Assembly: GCA_019009955.1 (NCBI GenBank)
Contig: CM032233.1
Span: 67,576,501 to 67,640,500 of the forward strand
Origin: Riptortus pedestris
Taxonomy: Eukaryota > Arthropoda > Insecta > Hemiptera > Alydidae
Reading direction: 5' to 3'
DNA: 64,000 nucleotides
The translations under genes and the position numbers were made by a program. Shown piece after piece: positions 46,351-55,469 of the stretch. How positions within the stretch are numbered: position 1 is the first letter of the stretch; the number at the start of each line of letters is the position of its first letter. The notes under the pieces were generated by a model. The model was not told where the DNA came from, did not search any database, and saw only the letters and a program-made list of their open reading frames with translations.

Positions 46351-47592
46351 CTGTAAAACCCCGGAGTGTGGTAAATCCTAAGATTTACCGGTAAATCTTA
46401 GGATTTACCAGAAGCGTTGGTAAATGTCCGATTTTATCTTTCAAATCGGACTTTAGCCAGTAAATCCTAACATTTCCCAGCGTCTGCCAGTAAAAGTTAG
46501 AATAAAGGTTATTTGAAATTAAAATTTTAGAATAAGCTTTATTATTATTTGTTACAGCATGGGAGAGAATTATGGAACTTTGAATTGTACTTCATATTAG
46601 CTAACTTGCACAAACATTTCTTATTTGAACATTTTTTTAAGTAGTTGCATTTTTTGAAACCCTGGCCCCCAACCAATGACTGTTGACGAACTGCGGTGCG
46701 AAGGCTCATCTCTTCGTCGGGCACTTCATTAAGAGACATGAAATTCTCGCTGCAAATTGTAAACTGATTACGCGAATATAATGTATTCAATTTTTCTGAA
46801 GAAGTTCCGAGTTGGTAGAACCCATCTTCCTGCTTTTGGGGTCGATTTTAGATCGGTCGACATCAGGAATTTTGATCCTCACGTTCTGGCCAACTTCGGG
46901 ATTTGGGAATTTTCCTTTCGTCGTTTTTTCCATTTTCTTGGCCTGTGATTCAAAACCTTCCGTTGCTGCTTGGCGAATTTCTTTGACAGGGCACATCTTC
47001 TGTTCGGTGGCAGATAACTTATTATTGGCACTGTCTTGCTTAAGTTTGCCGCCATCAGGATGTTTTACTTCCTACAGTTTTGTCATATCTTCCTCAAGAG
47101 CCAACGTTTGAACCTCAAAGTATCATCAAGAATTTGCTCAAGCTGTACCTCAGAAGTGAGATTGGTTATCATATCACGAGGGAGTTTCGAGGTAGCCAAA
47201 CCCATTTTCATGGGTACTCCAAACAGAGGATTTGATTCCTTCGTGGTAGGCTCTGTTTTTCATGGTCTGAATAAACCTAATCCCCTCAGACCACTTTGAA
47301 GTATCATTGGTTCTCATCCATCCCTGTCCCAACTCCTCTTCACTGGACATTTACCAATGAGCTTTGGGAAATCCGTACATTTACCAAACAGCATTGGTAA
47401 AAGTACGAAATCTAATATTTATTTAACGTTTTCGGGCATTTACCAATCCTGACGGTAAATCCCGGGATTGACCAACTGTCAAGCGGTAAAAGCTCGAATT
47501 TCATCTAGATTTCGGACTTTAACCAGTGCTCTTGGTAAATCCTAGGATTTACTGGTAAGTCCTGACATTTACCACACTTCGGGGTTTTACAG
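46341..47592 (-). mobile_element. TIR DNA transposon, KRBA2-like, deletion derivative
   Basis: The ends are exact inverts: CTGTAAAACCCCGGAGTGTG on the left, and CTGTAAAACCCCGAAGTGTG on the right when read inward. Inverted similarity continues about 100 bp as a ladder of GGTAAATC/GGATTTACC motifs. The element lies inside (TA)n, so a TA duplication fits but a longer one cannot be excluded. At 1,252 bp with a C-terminal gene fragment, it is an internally deleted copy. Confidence 0.8.
46545..47330 (-). pseudogene. Decayed integrase-like transposase, KRBA2-type C-terminus
   Basis: Minus-strand peptides in order: WSEGIRFIQTMKNRAYHEG, then QAKKMEKTTKGKFPNPEVG, then NVRIKIPDVDRSKIDP, then NTLYSRNQFTICSENF. 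Together they match the C-terminal half of KRBA2/SCAND3-type proteins: the end of the rve integrase core (KWSEGLxFxQxxKNxxxHxGIKxSPYEAxFG), then the VRVxIPDVDRxRxDPRN domain and LYxRNQF. These derive from integrase-carrying DNA transposons of the Ginger group. The SPYEAxFG block is frameshifted, several stops interrupt, and the catalytic DDE residues fall upstream and are deleted. It lies within matching TIRs and so is transposon cargo, not a host gene. Confidence 0.75.
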
Positions 47593-47596
<4 letters not shown>

Positions 47597-47648
<52 letters not shown>

Positions 47649-49215
47649 GTAACCTCTGTCTGTACATTGATTTTTTTCACGAAATTTCACGATAACTTTT
47701 CGTTTCACATGTCATAGACACCATAACTGCATTTTGTTTCTTTGGTGTCTGTTTGTTTGTTTGTTTATTTGTTTGTTTGTTTGTTACCTTTTCACGCATA
47801 AACGGCTGTACCGAATTTTATGAAACTTGGTATGTATATTACTACTAACCCAACTTAGACTTTAGGCTATATTAATATCCTCTGAGACGAACAGAAGTGG
47901 GGGTTATAAGGGAAGCCAGAAATTAAAAATAGCGATATTTCGATTCCTATTGGTTTTTCGGCAAATATGCACATAACAAAAGTTGTTTATTTTGATATTT
48001 AGAGTAACTTTTGTTATATACAATTTCGTCGTATACGTAGTTATAATCGAGATATAAGCTAAAACCTATAGAGGAAGTGAACTATTTTATATGGCACAAA
48101 AGAATCAACCAAACTAAATAAAACTCGGTATGGGTATTAGCACTAACGCTTTCATTATAACAAGCCATGCCAACATGTCTAGGGACGGGCAGGAGTGGGG
48201 GTTATAAGGGAAGCCAGAAATTAAAAATGGCGATATTTGGTTTCCTATTGGTTTTTCGGCATATATGAACATAACAAAAGTTGTTTACTGTGTAATTTAG
48301 AGTAACTTTTTTTTATTCACTTTTGCCGTATACGGAAGTATAAATGAGTTATACTCTAAAAACTATAGAGGGAGTCCACAATTTTATTTGGCACAAAAGA
48401 CTCAACCGAACTAAACCAAACTCGGTATTTGAATTAGTACTAACGCCTTCCTTATAATAAGCTATACTAACATTTCTAGGGACGGGCAGGAGTGGGGGTT
48501 ATATGGAAGGCCTGAAATTAAAAATAGTGATATTTCGTTTCCTATTGCTTTTTCAAGAAATATGCACATAACAAAAATTATTCGTTTTGTTATTTAGAGT
48601 AACTTTTGTTACATGCACTTTTGCCGTATAAGGAAGTATAAATGAGTTATACGCTAAAACCTATAGCGGGAGTCCACAATTTTATTTGGCACAAAAGACT
48701 CAACCGAACTAAACCAAACTCGGTATTTGAATTAGCACTAACGCCTACCTTATAATAAGCCATACTATTTCTAGGGACGGGCAGGAGTGGGAGTTGTAAG
48801 GGAGGCCTGAAATTAAAATAGTGATTTCCTATTGGGGTTTCGGCAAATATGCAAATAACAAAAGTTGTTTAATTTGTTATTTAGAGAAATTTTCTCAACA
48901 CTTCTTTTCAATATGAACTACCAGGTACCTCAAATGAAAAAATTTATTCAAATGTATGTCAATATTTTCTCATTAATAATTCAAATATATGCATAATGCA
49001 CAGGAAACGGGAAATATGACAATATGCAGATCAGTGAAGTCTTGCATAAAAAAATAATTTTATTATTAACAAATCCACATAAACGACAGGTGTTAACCCT
49101 AAACACTGGGACGGGTAAATGTCATAATATTGTGCAAAGTAAAGCCTTGCCAAAAATATACCACAAACATTCAGCCCCAAATGAATTCCCGAGCGAAGCC
49201 GGGTATCTCAGCTAG
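47597..49215 (+). mobile_element. HEL2 Helitron-like element, copy a
   Basis: The 5' part is (TA)n (47597-47642) then AAAATTGTAACCTCTGTCTG. The 3' end is CCCGAGCGAAGCCGGG (49188-49203), a bulged stem with a GAA loop, then TATCTCAG and CTAG (49212-49215), followed by T. A CTRR end about 10 nt after a hairpin, no TIR and no duplication are Helitron traits. The body has a (GTTT)n tract at about 47751-47785 and internal repeats. No Rep/helicase is encoded, so it is non-autonomous. The left (TA)n also abuts the KRBA2-like transposon. Confidence 0.75.
47920..48810 (+). repeat. Internal ~295-bp tandem repeats of HEL2 copy a
   Basis: Units start at about 47923, 48222, 48510 and 48804, marked by (C)CTGAAATTAAAAATAGCGAT and closed by GGGACGGGCAGGAGTGGG. 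Each contains AACAAAAGTTGTTTA, TTTAGAGTAACTTTTGTT and ATAAATGAGTTATACGC. The first unit is the most diverged and the last is cut short and leads to the 3' end. Copy b has about one unit fewer. Confidence 0.85.
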
Positions 49216-50503
49216 TATATATATAAAATTGTAACCTCTGTCTGTACATTGATTTTTTTCGCGAAATTTCACGATAACTTTTCGTTTCACATGTCATAGA
49301 CACCATAACTGCATTTTGTTTCTTTGGTGTCTGTTTGTTTGTTTGTTTGTTTATTTGTTTGTTTGTTTGTTACCTTTTCACGCATAAAAGGCTGAACCGA
49401 ATTTTATGAAACTTGGTATGTATATTACTACTAGCCCAACTTAGACTTTAGGCTATATTAATATTCTCTAAGACGAACAGGAGTGGGGGTTATAAGGGAG
49501 GCCTGAAATTAAAAATAGCGATATTTCGTTTTCTATTGCCTTTTCAGCAAATATGCCCATAACAAAAGTTGTTTATTTTGTAATTTAGAGTAACTTTTGT
49601 TATATGCACTTTTGCCGTATACGGAAGTATAAATGAGTTATACGCTAAACACTATAGCGGGAGTCCACAATTTTATTTGGCATAAAAGACTCAATCGAAC
49701 TAAAACTAACTCGCTATGTGAATTAATACTAACGATTTACTTATAATAAGCCATACTAACATTTCTAGGGACGGGCAGGAGTGGGGGTTATAAGAGAGGC
49801 CTGAAATTAAAAATAGCGATATTTCGTTTCCTATTGCTTTTTCAGCAAATATGCACATAACAAAAGTTGTTTATTTTGTTATTTAGAGTAACTTTTGTAA
49901 TATGCACTTTTGCCGTATACGGAAGCATAAATGAGTTATACGCTATAAACTAAAGTGGGAGTCCACAATTTTATTTGGCACTAAAGACTCAACCCAATTA
50001 AACCAAACTGGTTATGTGAATTAGTACTAACGCCTTCATTGTAATAAGCTATACTAACATTTCTAGGGACGGGCAGGAGTGGGGGTTATAAGGAAGGCCT
50101 GAAATTAATAATAATGATTTCCTATTGTGGTTTCGGCAAATATGCACATAACAAAAGTTGTTTATTTTGTTATTTAGAGAAATTTGCTCAACACTTCTTT
50201 TCAATATGAACTACCAGGTACCTCACCTGAAAAAATTAATACAAATGTATATCAATATTTTCTCCTTAATAATTCAAATCTATGCATAATGCACAGGAGA
50301 CGGGAAATATGACAATATGCAGGACAGTGAAGTTTTACATAAAAAAATAATTTTATTATTAACAAATGCCAACAACGGGTATTAACCCTAAACACTGGAA
50401 CGGGTAAATGTCAAAATATTGTGCAAAGTAAAGCCTTGCTAAAAATATACCATTACCATTCAGCCTCAAATGACTTCCCGAGCGAAGCCGGGTATCTGAG
50501 ATA

Positions 50504-50504
<1 letters not shown>
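49216..50504 (+). mobile_element. HEL2 Helitron-like element, copy b (tandem)
   Basis: It starts immediately after the CTAG of copy a (TATATATATAAAATTGTAAC) and repeats the whole structure. Internal units start at about 49502, 49798 and 50097. The 3' end has the same hairpin (CCCGAGCGAAGCCGGG, 50477-50492), with ATAG (50501-50504) instead of CTAG. The first roughly 110 bp after the TA tract differ from copy a at one position by eye. Total length is about 1.29 kb. Confidence 0.8.
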
Positions 50505-50547
<43 letters not shown>

Positions 50548-50589
50548 ATATATTATAGTATATAATATAATATATAATATTAGTATATA

Positions 50590-50637
<48 letters not shown>
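50505..50637. repeat. (TA)n with imperfect TATAA units
   Basis: TA tracts at 50505-50543 and 50593-50632 surround irregular TATAATATA units. They join the HEL2 pair to a HEL1 core. Confidence 0.95.
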
Positions 50638-50639
<2 letters not shown>

Positions 50640-50654
50640 TTATATTATATACTA

Positions 50655-51551
50655 TAGTTTTTGTAAAACTATAGATTAAGTTCGTTAACGGCTGAAATCA
50701 TAACATGGAGAAGGAGGGCTTAGAGAGGGGAGTTCAAATATTCCAAATATCTCCTTTATTATTGTAATAAATGTAATTTGTTGTTTAATAGTAAGTATAA
50801 TTTCTTACAATTTCCCCTACAATGAATTTTATACAAGAATTTTTAATATTCAGCCGTCAATAAGCCCCCACTCCAACAATGAAACAAGTGTTTCATATTA
50901 ACAATAATTATCATGATCCACATTATTCGAAGCTTAAATTCCCATCATTGCTTTCATTAAATTGTTACTGTATAAGATATGTGTATATATTATTTGGAGT
51001 GACGTTATCATTTAAGAATTCACGTTCTAAACTACATGAGTTTTTGTTAATCAACACCACACTGGATAGAAGTGAACAATCTTTATATCTCGATAGAAGT
51101 GAATAATCTTTAGTTTCTCATGAACCCATTCATGAGAAACTAAAGATTATTTTAGGTTATGGCTGAAATATATGGGGCAGAGTACTTATGCTTATAGGGG
51201 ATAAATGAAAATTCAATGCATTTTCATTACTATGATTAGCTTTGAATATTTTTTATAAGCAATGTTGTAGGAATATTAATTTTCTACAACTGTTGTTCTA
51301 TACATTGCTCTAAGTCTATTACTAAGCCAATTATTTTTATTTTTATGTTTCCAGCCCTTTGTGAGGCCTCACTTGTTATCGTATCATTATTTTCTTTAAA
51401 TGGCTGAGCCATTCAAATTCTTATTTCCACGCTACATTTCCAAAGGTTTTTTAATAGGTGGAAAACAATCAATGGTGAAATTACACGACCGGTGAGCCAT
51501 TACAGCATGTTGGAAATCTGCTTAGCTTACACAGCCCAACTTGACGGATTT
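50655..51551 (-). mobile_element. HEL1 copy, diverged, lacking the 3' end
   Basis: Core blocks AGTTCGTTAACGGCTGAAAT, CAAATATCTCCTTTATTATT and CGAAGCTTAAATTCCC are recognisable. The 5' end is GGAAATCTGCTTAGCTTACA then CAGCCCAACTTGACGG. The 3' block and hairpin are missing beyond the (TA)n, where HEL2 copy b adjoins. It contains the hairpin at 51102-51151. Confidence 0.7.
51102..51151. repeat. Perfect 23-bp stem, 4-nt loop palindrome
   Basis: AATAATCTTTAGTTTCTCAT with GAA (51102-51124) is exactly inverted at 51129-51151 around CCCA. Just before it, GATAGAAGTGAA-AATCTTTA occurs twice (51065 and 51092). The surrounding HEL1 copy is old, so a mismatch-free stem implies a recent local event such as template switching. 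Confidence 0.9.
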
Positions 51552-51582
51552 CGTTTACGAATATATGACATTACTAGTGTGT

Positions 51583-51634
51583 TTAGCCAGCACGTTGGAA
51601 TTCTGTTTAGTTCGCGTAGCCCCTGTGCGTCGGA
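51583..51634 (-). repeat. HEL1 5' terminus, second fragment
   Basis: GGAATTCTGTTTAGTTCGCG then TAGCCCCTGTGCGTCGGACTT is another HEL1 start, about 30 bp beyond the first and in the same orientation. It is a remnant of a tandem or nested copy. Positions 51635-51931 are unassigned. Confidence 0.65.
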
Positions 51635-51931
51635 CTTCCTTTAGCTAATGATCATCGTGATCAATGGACGATTACAGTTAAAGAATATTCATAATTTCCT
51701 AAAAGCTCAAACAACTTCCATGGACGACTATTTCCTAAATTTACGATTGGAACTTGAAAACACTTATTTACCTTATCTTACTAAATGAAACAGTTACTTA
51801 CTTCTGATATCTTCCTTTTTCACCATTCGCATATAATGGCTATCTCCTTGACCATTGCCCTGTAAAAAAAAATCTCATGAATGAAATCGTAACGATCTAT
51901 ATATTACTATTACTATTTATAGCGTATTTGA

Positions 51932-52190
51932 ATTTAGAAAGATCAGCTATTAAGGTTGTACTCATCACGTAATTTTCAAAAGATTTCCTCAAGTGTTCAT
52001 CGATCCTACCTAATAGTAGAAAATATATATACATATAAAATTTAAATCTGTTAACGTCTTAGCTGCCATAAGTTTTGTTTATTCGATGCTATACTCTACT
52101 AAGTCCATTAATGGCTTAAATCGTACGAGGAGGCTTAGAGAAGGGATTAATTCTAAATATCTCGGTTATCTTGTTTCTAATTGAGTATAT
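51932..52190 (-). mobile_element. HEL1 3' half, diverged
   Basis: AGATCAGCTATTAAGGTTGT, CAAGTGTTCATCGATCCTAC and TCTGTTAACGTCTTAGC identify the 3' block and core start. The hairpin's outer arm is absent, the microsatellite is reduced to a few TATA units, and the core ends after AAATATCTCGGTTA. It is an old copy. Confidence 0.65.
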
Positions 52191-52631
52191 ATATATTATG
52201 CGATCTGAATGCCACTTTTTGGTTGCGGCATAGACAGATCACTTGGTTGGCATTTAGTGGACTGTATGATTTTAAGAGGACGAAGAGACATGACTGATTT
52301 TTGTGCTACGAAATTATAATTAAGAAATAAATACATGCACGTCTAGTTGTCATGGAGCTGCTGTGATGTGGGTGCTGTTTTCTTCATTGATTGGCCGTCT
52401 CACTCATCTCTGCTCTCCCCACCTCGATATGGACGACTCTCCTAACACGTCTTCATGACAAACCACAAAAAAAAATTCAGGAGACGAAAGAAAATTTTCA
52501 GCCACGTGAGCGCCACTGCTAGAAGGCGAATACTCAATCCTGTCTTGTCCGTTTTCGCTCGAGACGTGGACGACCGGGTCCCACAATCCACCGATAGGGC
52601 CAGCACTTTCGAGCTCATGTTGAACCAAGAG

Positions 52632-52634
<3 letters not shown>
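52191..52634. other. Unassigned stretch, locally GC-richer
   Basis: Positions 52340-52625 are less AT-rich and hold a 74-codon minus-strand frame (HELESAGPIGGLWDPVVHV...) without a recognised domain. It lies between two transposon fragments and a (TA)n (52635-52681). Confidence 0.35.
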
Positions 52635-52681
<47 letters not shown>

Positions 52682-52687
<6 letters not shown>

Positions 52688-53173
52688 GTTAGTATGGCTT
52701 ATTATAAGGAAGGCGTTAGTGCTAATTCACATACCGAGTTTGGTTTAGTTCGGTTGAGTCTTTTGTGCCAAATAAAATTGTGGACTCCCGCTATAGTTTT
52801 TAGCGTATAACTCATTTATACTTCCGTATACGGCAAAAGTGTATATAACAAAAGTTACTGTAAATAACAAAATAAACAACTTTTTTATAGGCATATTTGC
52901 TGAATAAGCAATAGGAAACGAAATATCGCTATTTTTAATTTCAGACCTCCCTTATAACCCCCACTCCTCTTTGTCTTAGAGAATATTAATATAGCCTAAA
53001 GTCTAAGTTGGGCTAGTAGTAATATACATACCAAGTTTCATAAAATTCGGTTCAGCCGTTTATGCGTGAAAAGGTAACAAACAAACAAACAAACATACAC
53101 GAAAGAAACAAAATGCAGTTATGGTGTCTATGACATGTGAAACGAAAAGTTATCGCGAAATGACAGAGGTTAC

Positions 53174-53179
<6 letters not shown>
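52682..53179 (-). mobile_element. HEL2 fragment (inverted)
   Basis: In element sense it carries the 5' block and about one internal unit: GGTTTAGTTCGGTTGAGTCT, ACTCATTTATACTTCCGTAT and AACCCCCACTCCTCTTTGTC on the plus strand, ending at ACAGAGGTTACAATTTTATA. It is flanked by (TA)n on both sides. The 3' hairpin/CTAG end is missing. Confidence 0.75.
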
Positions 53180-53248
<69 letters not shown>

Positions 53249-53255
53249 TGTGTGT

Positions 53256-53303
<48 letters not shown>
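53177..53303. repeat. Compound (TA)n(GT)n(TA)n
   Basis: TA at 53179-53215, GT at 53215-53258, TA at 53260-53303. It follows the HEL2 5' end. All open frames over it are microsatellite translations. Confidence 0.95.
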
Positions 53304-53305
<2 letters not shown>

Positions 53306-53405
53306 TAATATAACCAATCTTAAAGAAAATGTGATATTCTACAATTGTTGCTGTCTAAATTTTTCAGTAACACGAAAATTAGGAGAGTTATCGGTATTAA
53401 AGTTG

Positions 53406-53533
53406 TTTTTAGCAGATTTCCCCTTAAGGGAAATCAGCTATTGAGGTTGTACTCATGACGCGATTTTGGAAAATATTCTTTAAATGTCCATCGATCCTAA
53501 CCAGGAGATGACGAAAATGAGGTCTGTTCAGAA

Positions 53534-53585
<52 letters not shown>

Positions 53586-54060
53586 CTGTTACCACTCTTG
53601 CGGTGGCAATTTGTATCTTATCGTTACCAAACAATGGCTTCTTCAACAATCTCATCGTCAAGTTCGTTAATGGCTGAAATCAGACCAGGGGGAGGGGGGG
53701 GGGGGGTTAGAGGGGGAGAATTTCGAAAATTCTTAATATCTCCGTTATTTTGAGTCGGATCGAAAAATTGTATAGAACCATTCTTATTGCAAATTTAATG
53801 TTCTATAAACATTATGTACATGTTTTGACTATATTGATTGTTAACTGAGATATTTGCATTTTTTAGTTTTCGGTCTTCAGTAAAGCCCCACTCCTACTCA
53901 TCTCATATTAACAATATTCAATTATGTTATGAAGCACTTTATTTGAATCTTAAATACTAAATATTGTTTTCATTGAACTTTTAATCTTTGAGATAAATGC
54001 AAAAACGTGACGCACGTGGGAAATCTGCTTAGTTAACGCAGTCCCTGCGTGACGGACTTT
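53406..54060 (-). mobile_element. HEL1 reference copy (Helentron/HINE-like)
   Basis: An intact 655-bp copy used to define the family. On the plus strand the 3' terminus is at the left: TTTTAGCAGATTTCCCCTTAA forms the terminal palindrome with AGGGAAATCAGCT. Then come the 3' block (53440-53530), (TA)n (53536-53581), the core with a G-tract (53688-53716), the 5' body, GGGAAATCTGCT (54018-54029), the mini-hairpin CGCAG-TCC-CTGCG (54037-54049) and GACGGACTT. AGCAGATTTCCC (53411-53422) and GGGAAATCTGCT (54018-54029) are 12-bp inverted repeats lying 5 and 31 bp from the ends, that is, asymmetric. No coding capacity and no flanking duplication. The Helentron assignment is by layout; no Rep/helicase partner is in the window. 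Confidence 0.85.
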
Positions 54061-54860
54061 TTTTATTGAGGCCGGTTTATTTGCTAAGTCTTTTTTTGCT
54101 AATCGTTTTGCAAAACAGGAAAAATTCTAAAAATACAAAACGTTGCTTGTTGACCGCAAGACGGTTGTTTTATCGAATCTAAATGAAATTCAAGGTTAAG
54201 TCGGAGCTCTGATGGGAGAAACATTTCTTTATCGGAAACTGACAAAAAAAAAAAAAAAACGATTGTAGACTCTTTCAGAGAGAGTCATCCGTTTTAGTTC
54301 GGACTTTCGTCAATCAACTATGAAGTCTACCTTGTTTTTGGCAAGTGAAAACAATGAGTATGTTGACCGTTATACCAAATTTGATTGATCACCTAGTTTT
54401 AAATAGTCCACGAGCTCAGTTGATATGAATTAATAATTATTAATGCCTATCGAAATTGAGAAGCCAGCTTTAGCCATTTTCAATTATTTGGCGTTCAAAT
54501 TTTCGATAAATGAATTCATACGAAAATATGTTCTCACAACATCAGAATATTACCTCAAATAGAGACAGAAATAGAAGGTGGGGGCAGGAAAATATGAACT
54601 TATTAATTCAAGTGCTTCTATATTTAGAGAGTGCTTAACGAGATCTTTATAAAGATTTAAAAAGTATGAGAGGTATCAACGAAATGATTTCTTGCCCCTC
54701 TTGACATTTAGGGTTCAGGCAGTTTTCCAGAGATGTACGTGAAGTTTTACTATGCTCAACCGCATGCCTTATTATGTTAGTCAACTAGTTCATATTCATG
54801 TTATAAAGTCGTATTAATTTCACTTGTAAGTACCTTTATCGAAATTACACTAACCCGTAT
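54061..54860. other. Unassigned stretch
   Basis: No gene or repeat is recognised. A poly-A run is at 54244-54259. Confidence 0.5.
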
Positions 54861-55230
54861 AAGAATCCATCACACAAGGGCTGCTTAACGAAAAAGGTTT
54901 CCCACGTGATATACAACGCGCCGATGTTCTCGTCTAACCATTAGTTCTCTATTTCATCCGCTGTAAGTAGCCTTCGCAAATGAGAATTGGGTTATAAGGT
55001 GGACTTGAGATGCTTAGTGAGACAGGTACTCAAAATGAAAATTAGATGAGTGGAAGTTTTGGCATAATCAAGGCTGAAACCAAAAAAAAAAAAGATATAA
55101 CTCGAGAAACATTATATCAGATATATTTTATGTTTTCAATATCCTTTTCCCTAACAATACCCACCTCGTCCAAGTTTGGTTTCATCCATTATCGAATATA
55201 ATCTTTAGAAGCCCGAGACGGTTAAATATC
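54861..55230 (+). repeat. HEL1-like 5' part, strongly diverged
   Basis: GAATCCATCACACAAGGGCTGC then GGTTTCCCACGTG is a degenerate HEL1 start. Later, GGCTGAAACCAAAAA and ACGGTTAAATATCAAATATT echo the core. The fragment at 59309 shares the same diverged start (CTCTATTTC, CCGTAGTAA, GCCTT), suggesting an older subfamily. Confidence 0.5.
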
Positions 55231-55412
55231 AAATATTGTATTGATGAAATACAAATTATCTAGTCTAGCAAGGAATGAAAATATTAATTGATGACGCCAC
55301 ATCGAAGATATTCCAATTGATCTAAAATTGGAAAAGCACAATGAAAAGAATATTCAAAATTTAAGCTTAGAAAACAGTTGTCTTGATAAATTAGCTAATT
55401 TTTAATGTGTGC

Positions 55413-55416
<4 letters not shown>

Positions 55417-55466
<50 letters not shown>
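55417..55466. repeat. (TA)n beside the Jockey LINE
   Basis: About 25 TA units ending at the 5' truncation point of the LINE. Confidence 0.95.

Positions 55467-55469
<3 letters not shown>

Noticed and set aside
46545..47330. Domesticated KRBA2-like host gene
   Set aside because: Frameshifts and stops break the frame, the catalytic core is missing, and matching TIRs enclose it.
47920..50110. CRISPR-like array
   Set aside because: The units are about 295 bp, contiguous and without spacers, and lie inside a Helitron-like element of a eukaryote.
53409..53440. HEL1 3' palindrome as a transcription terminator
   Set aside because: It recurs at the same end of many dispersed copies without adjoining genes and is better explained as the transposon's terminal hairpin.
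53406..54060. HEL1 as a TIR-type MITE
   Set aside because: The inverted repeats are only 12 bp and lie 5 and 31 bp from the ends, and no target duplication is seen in intact copies.
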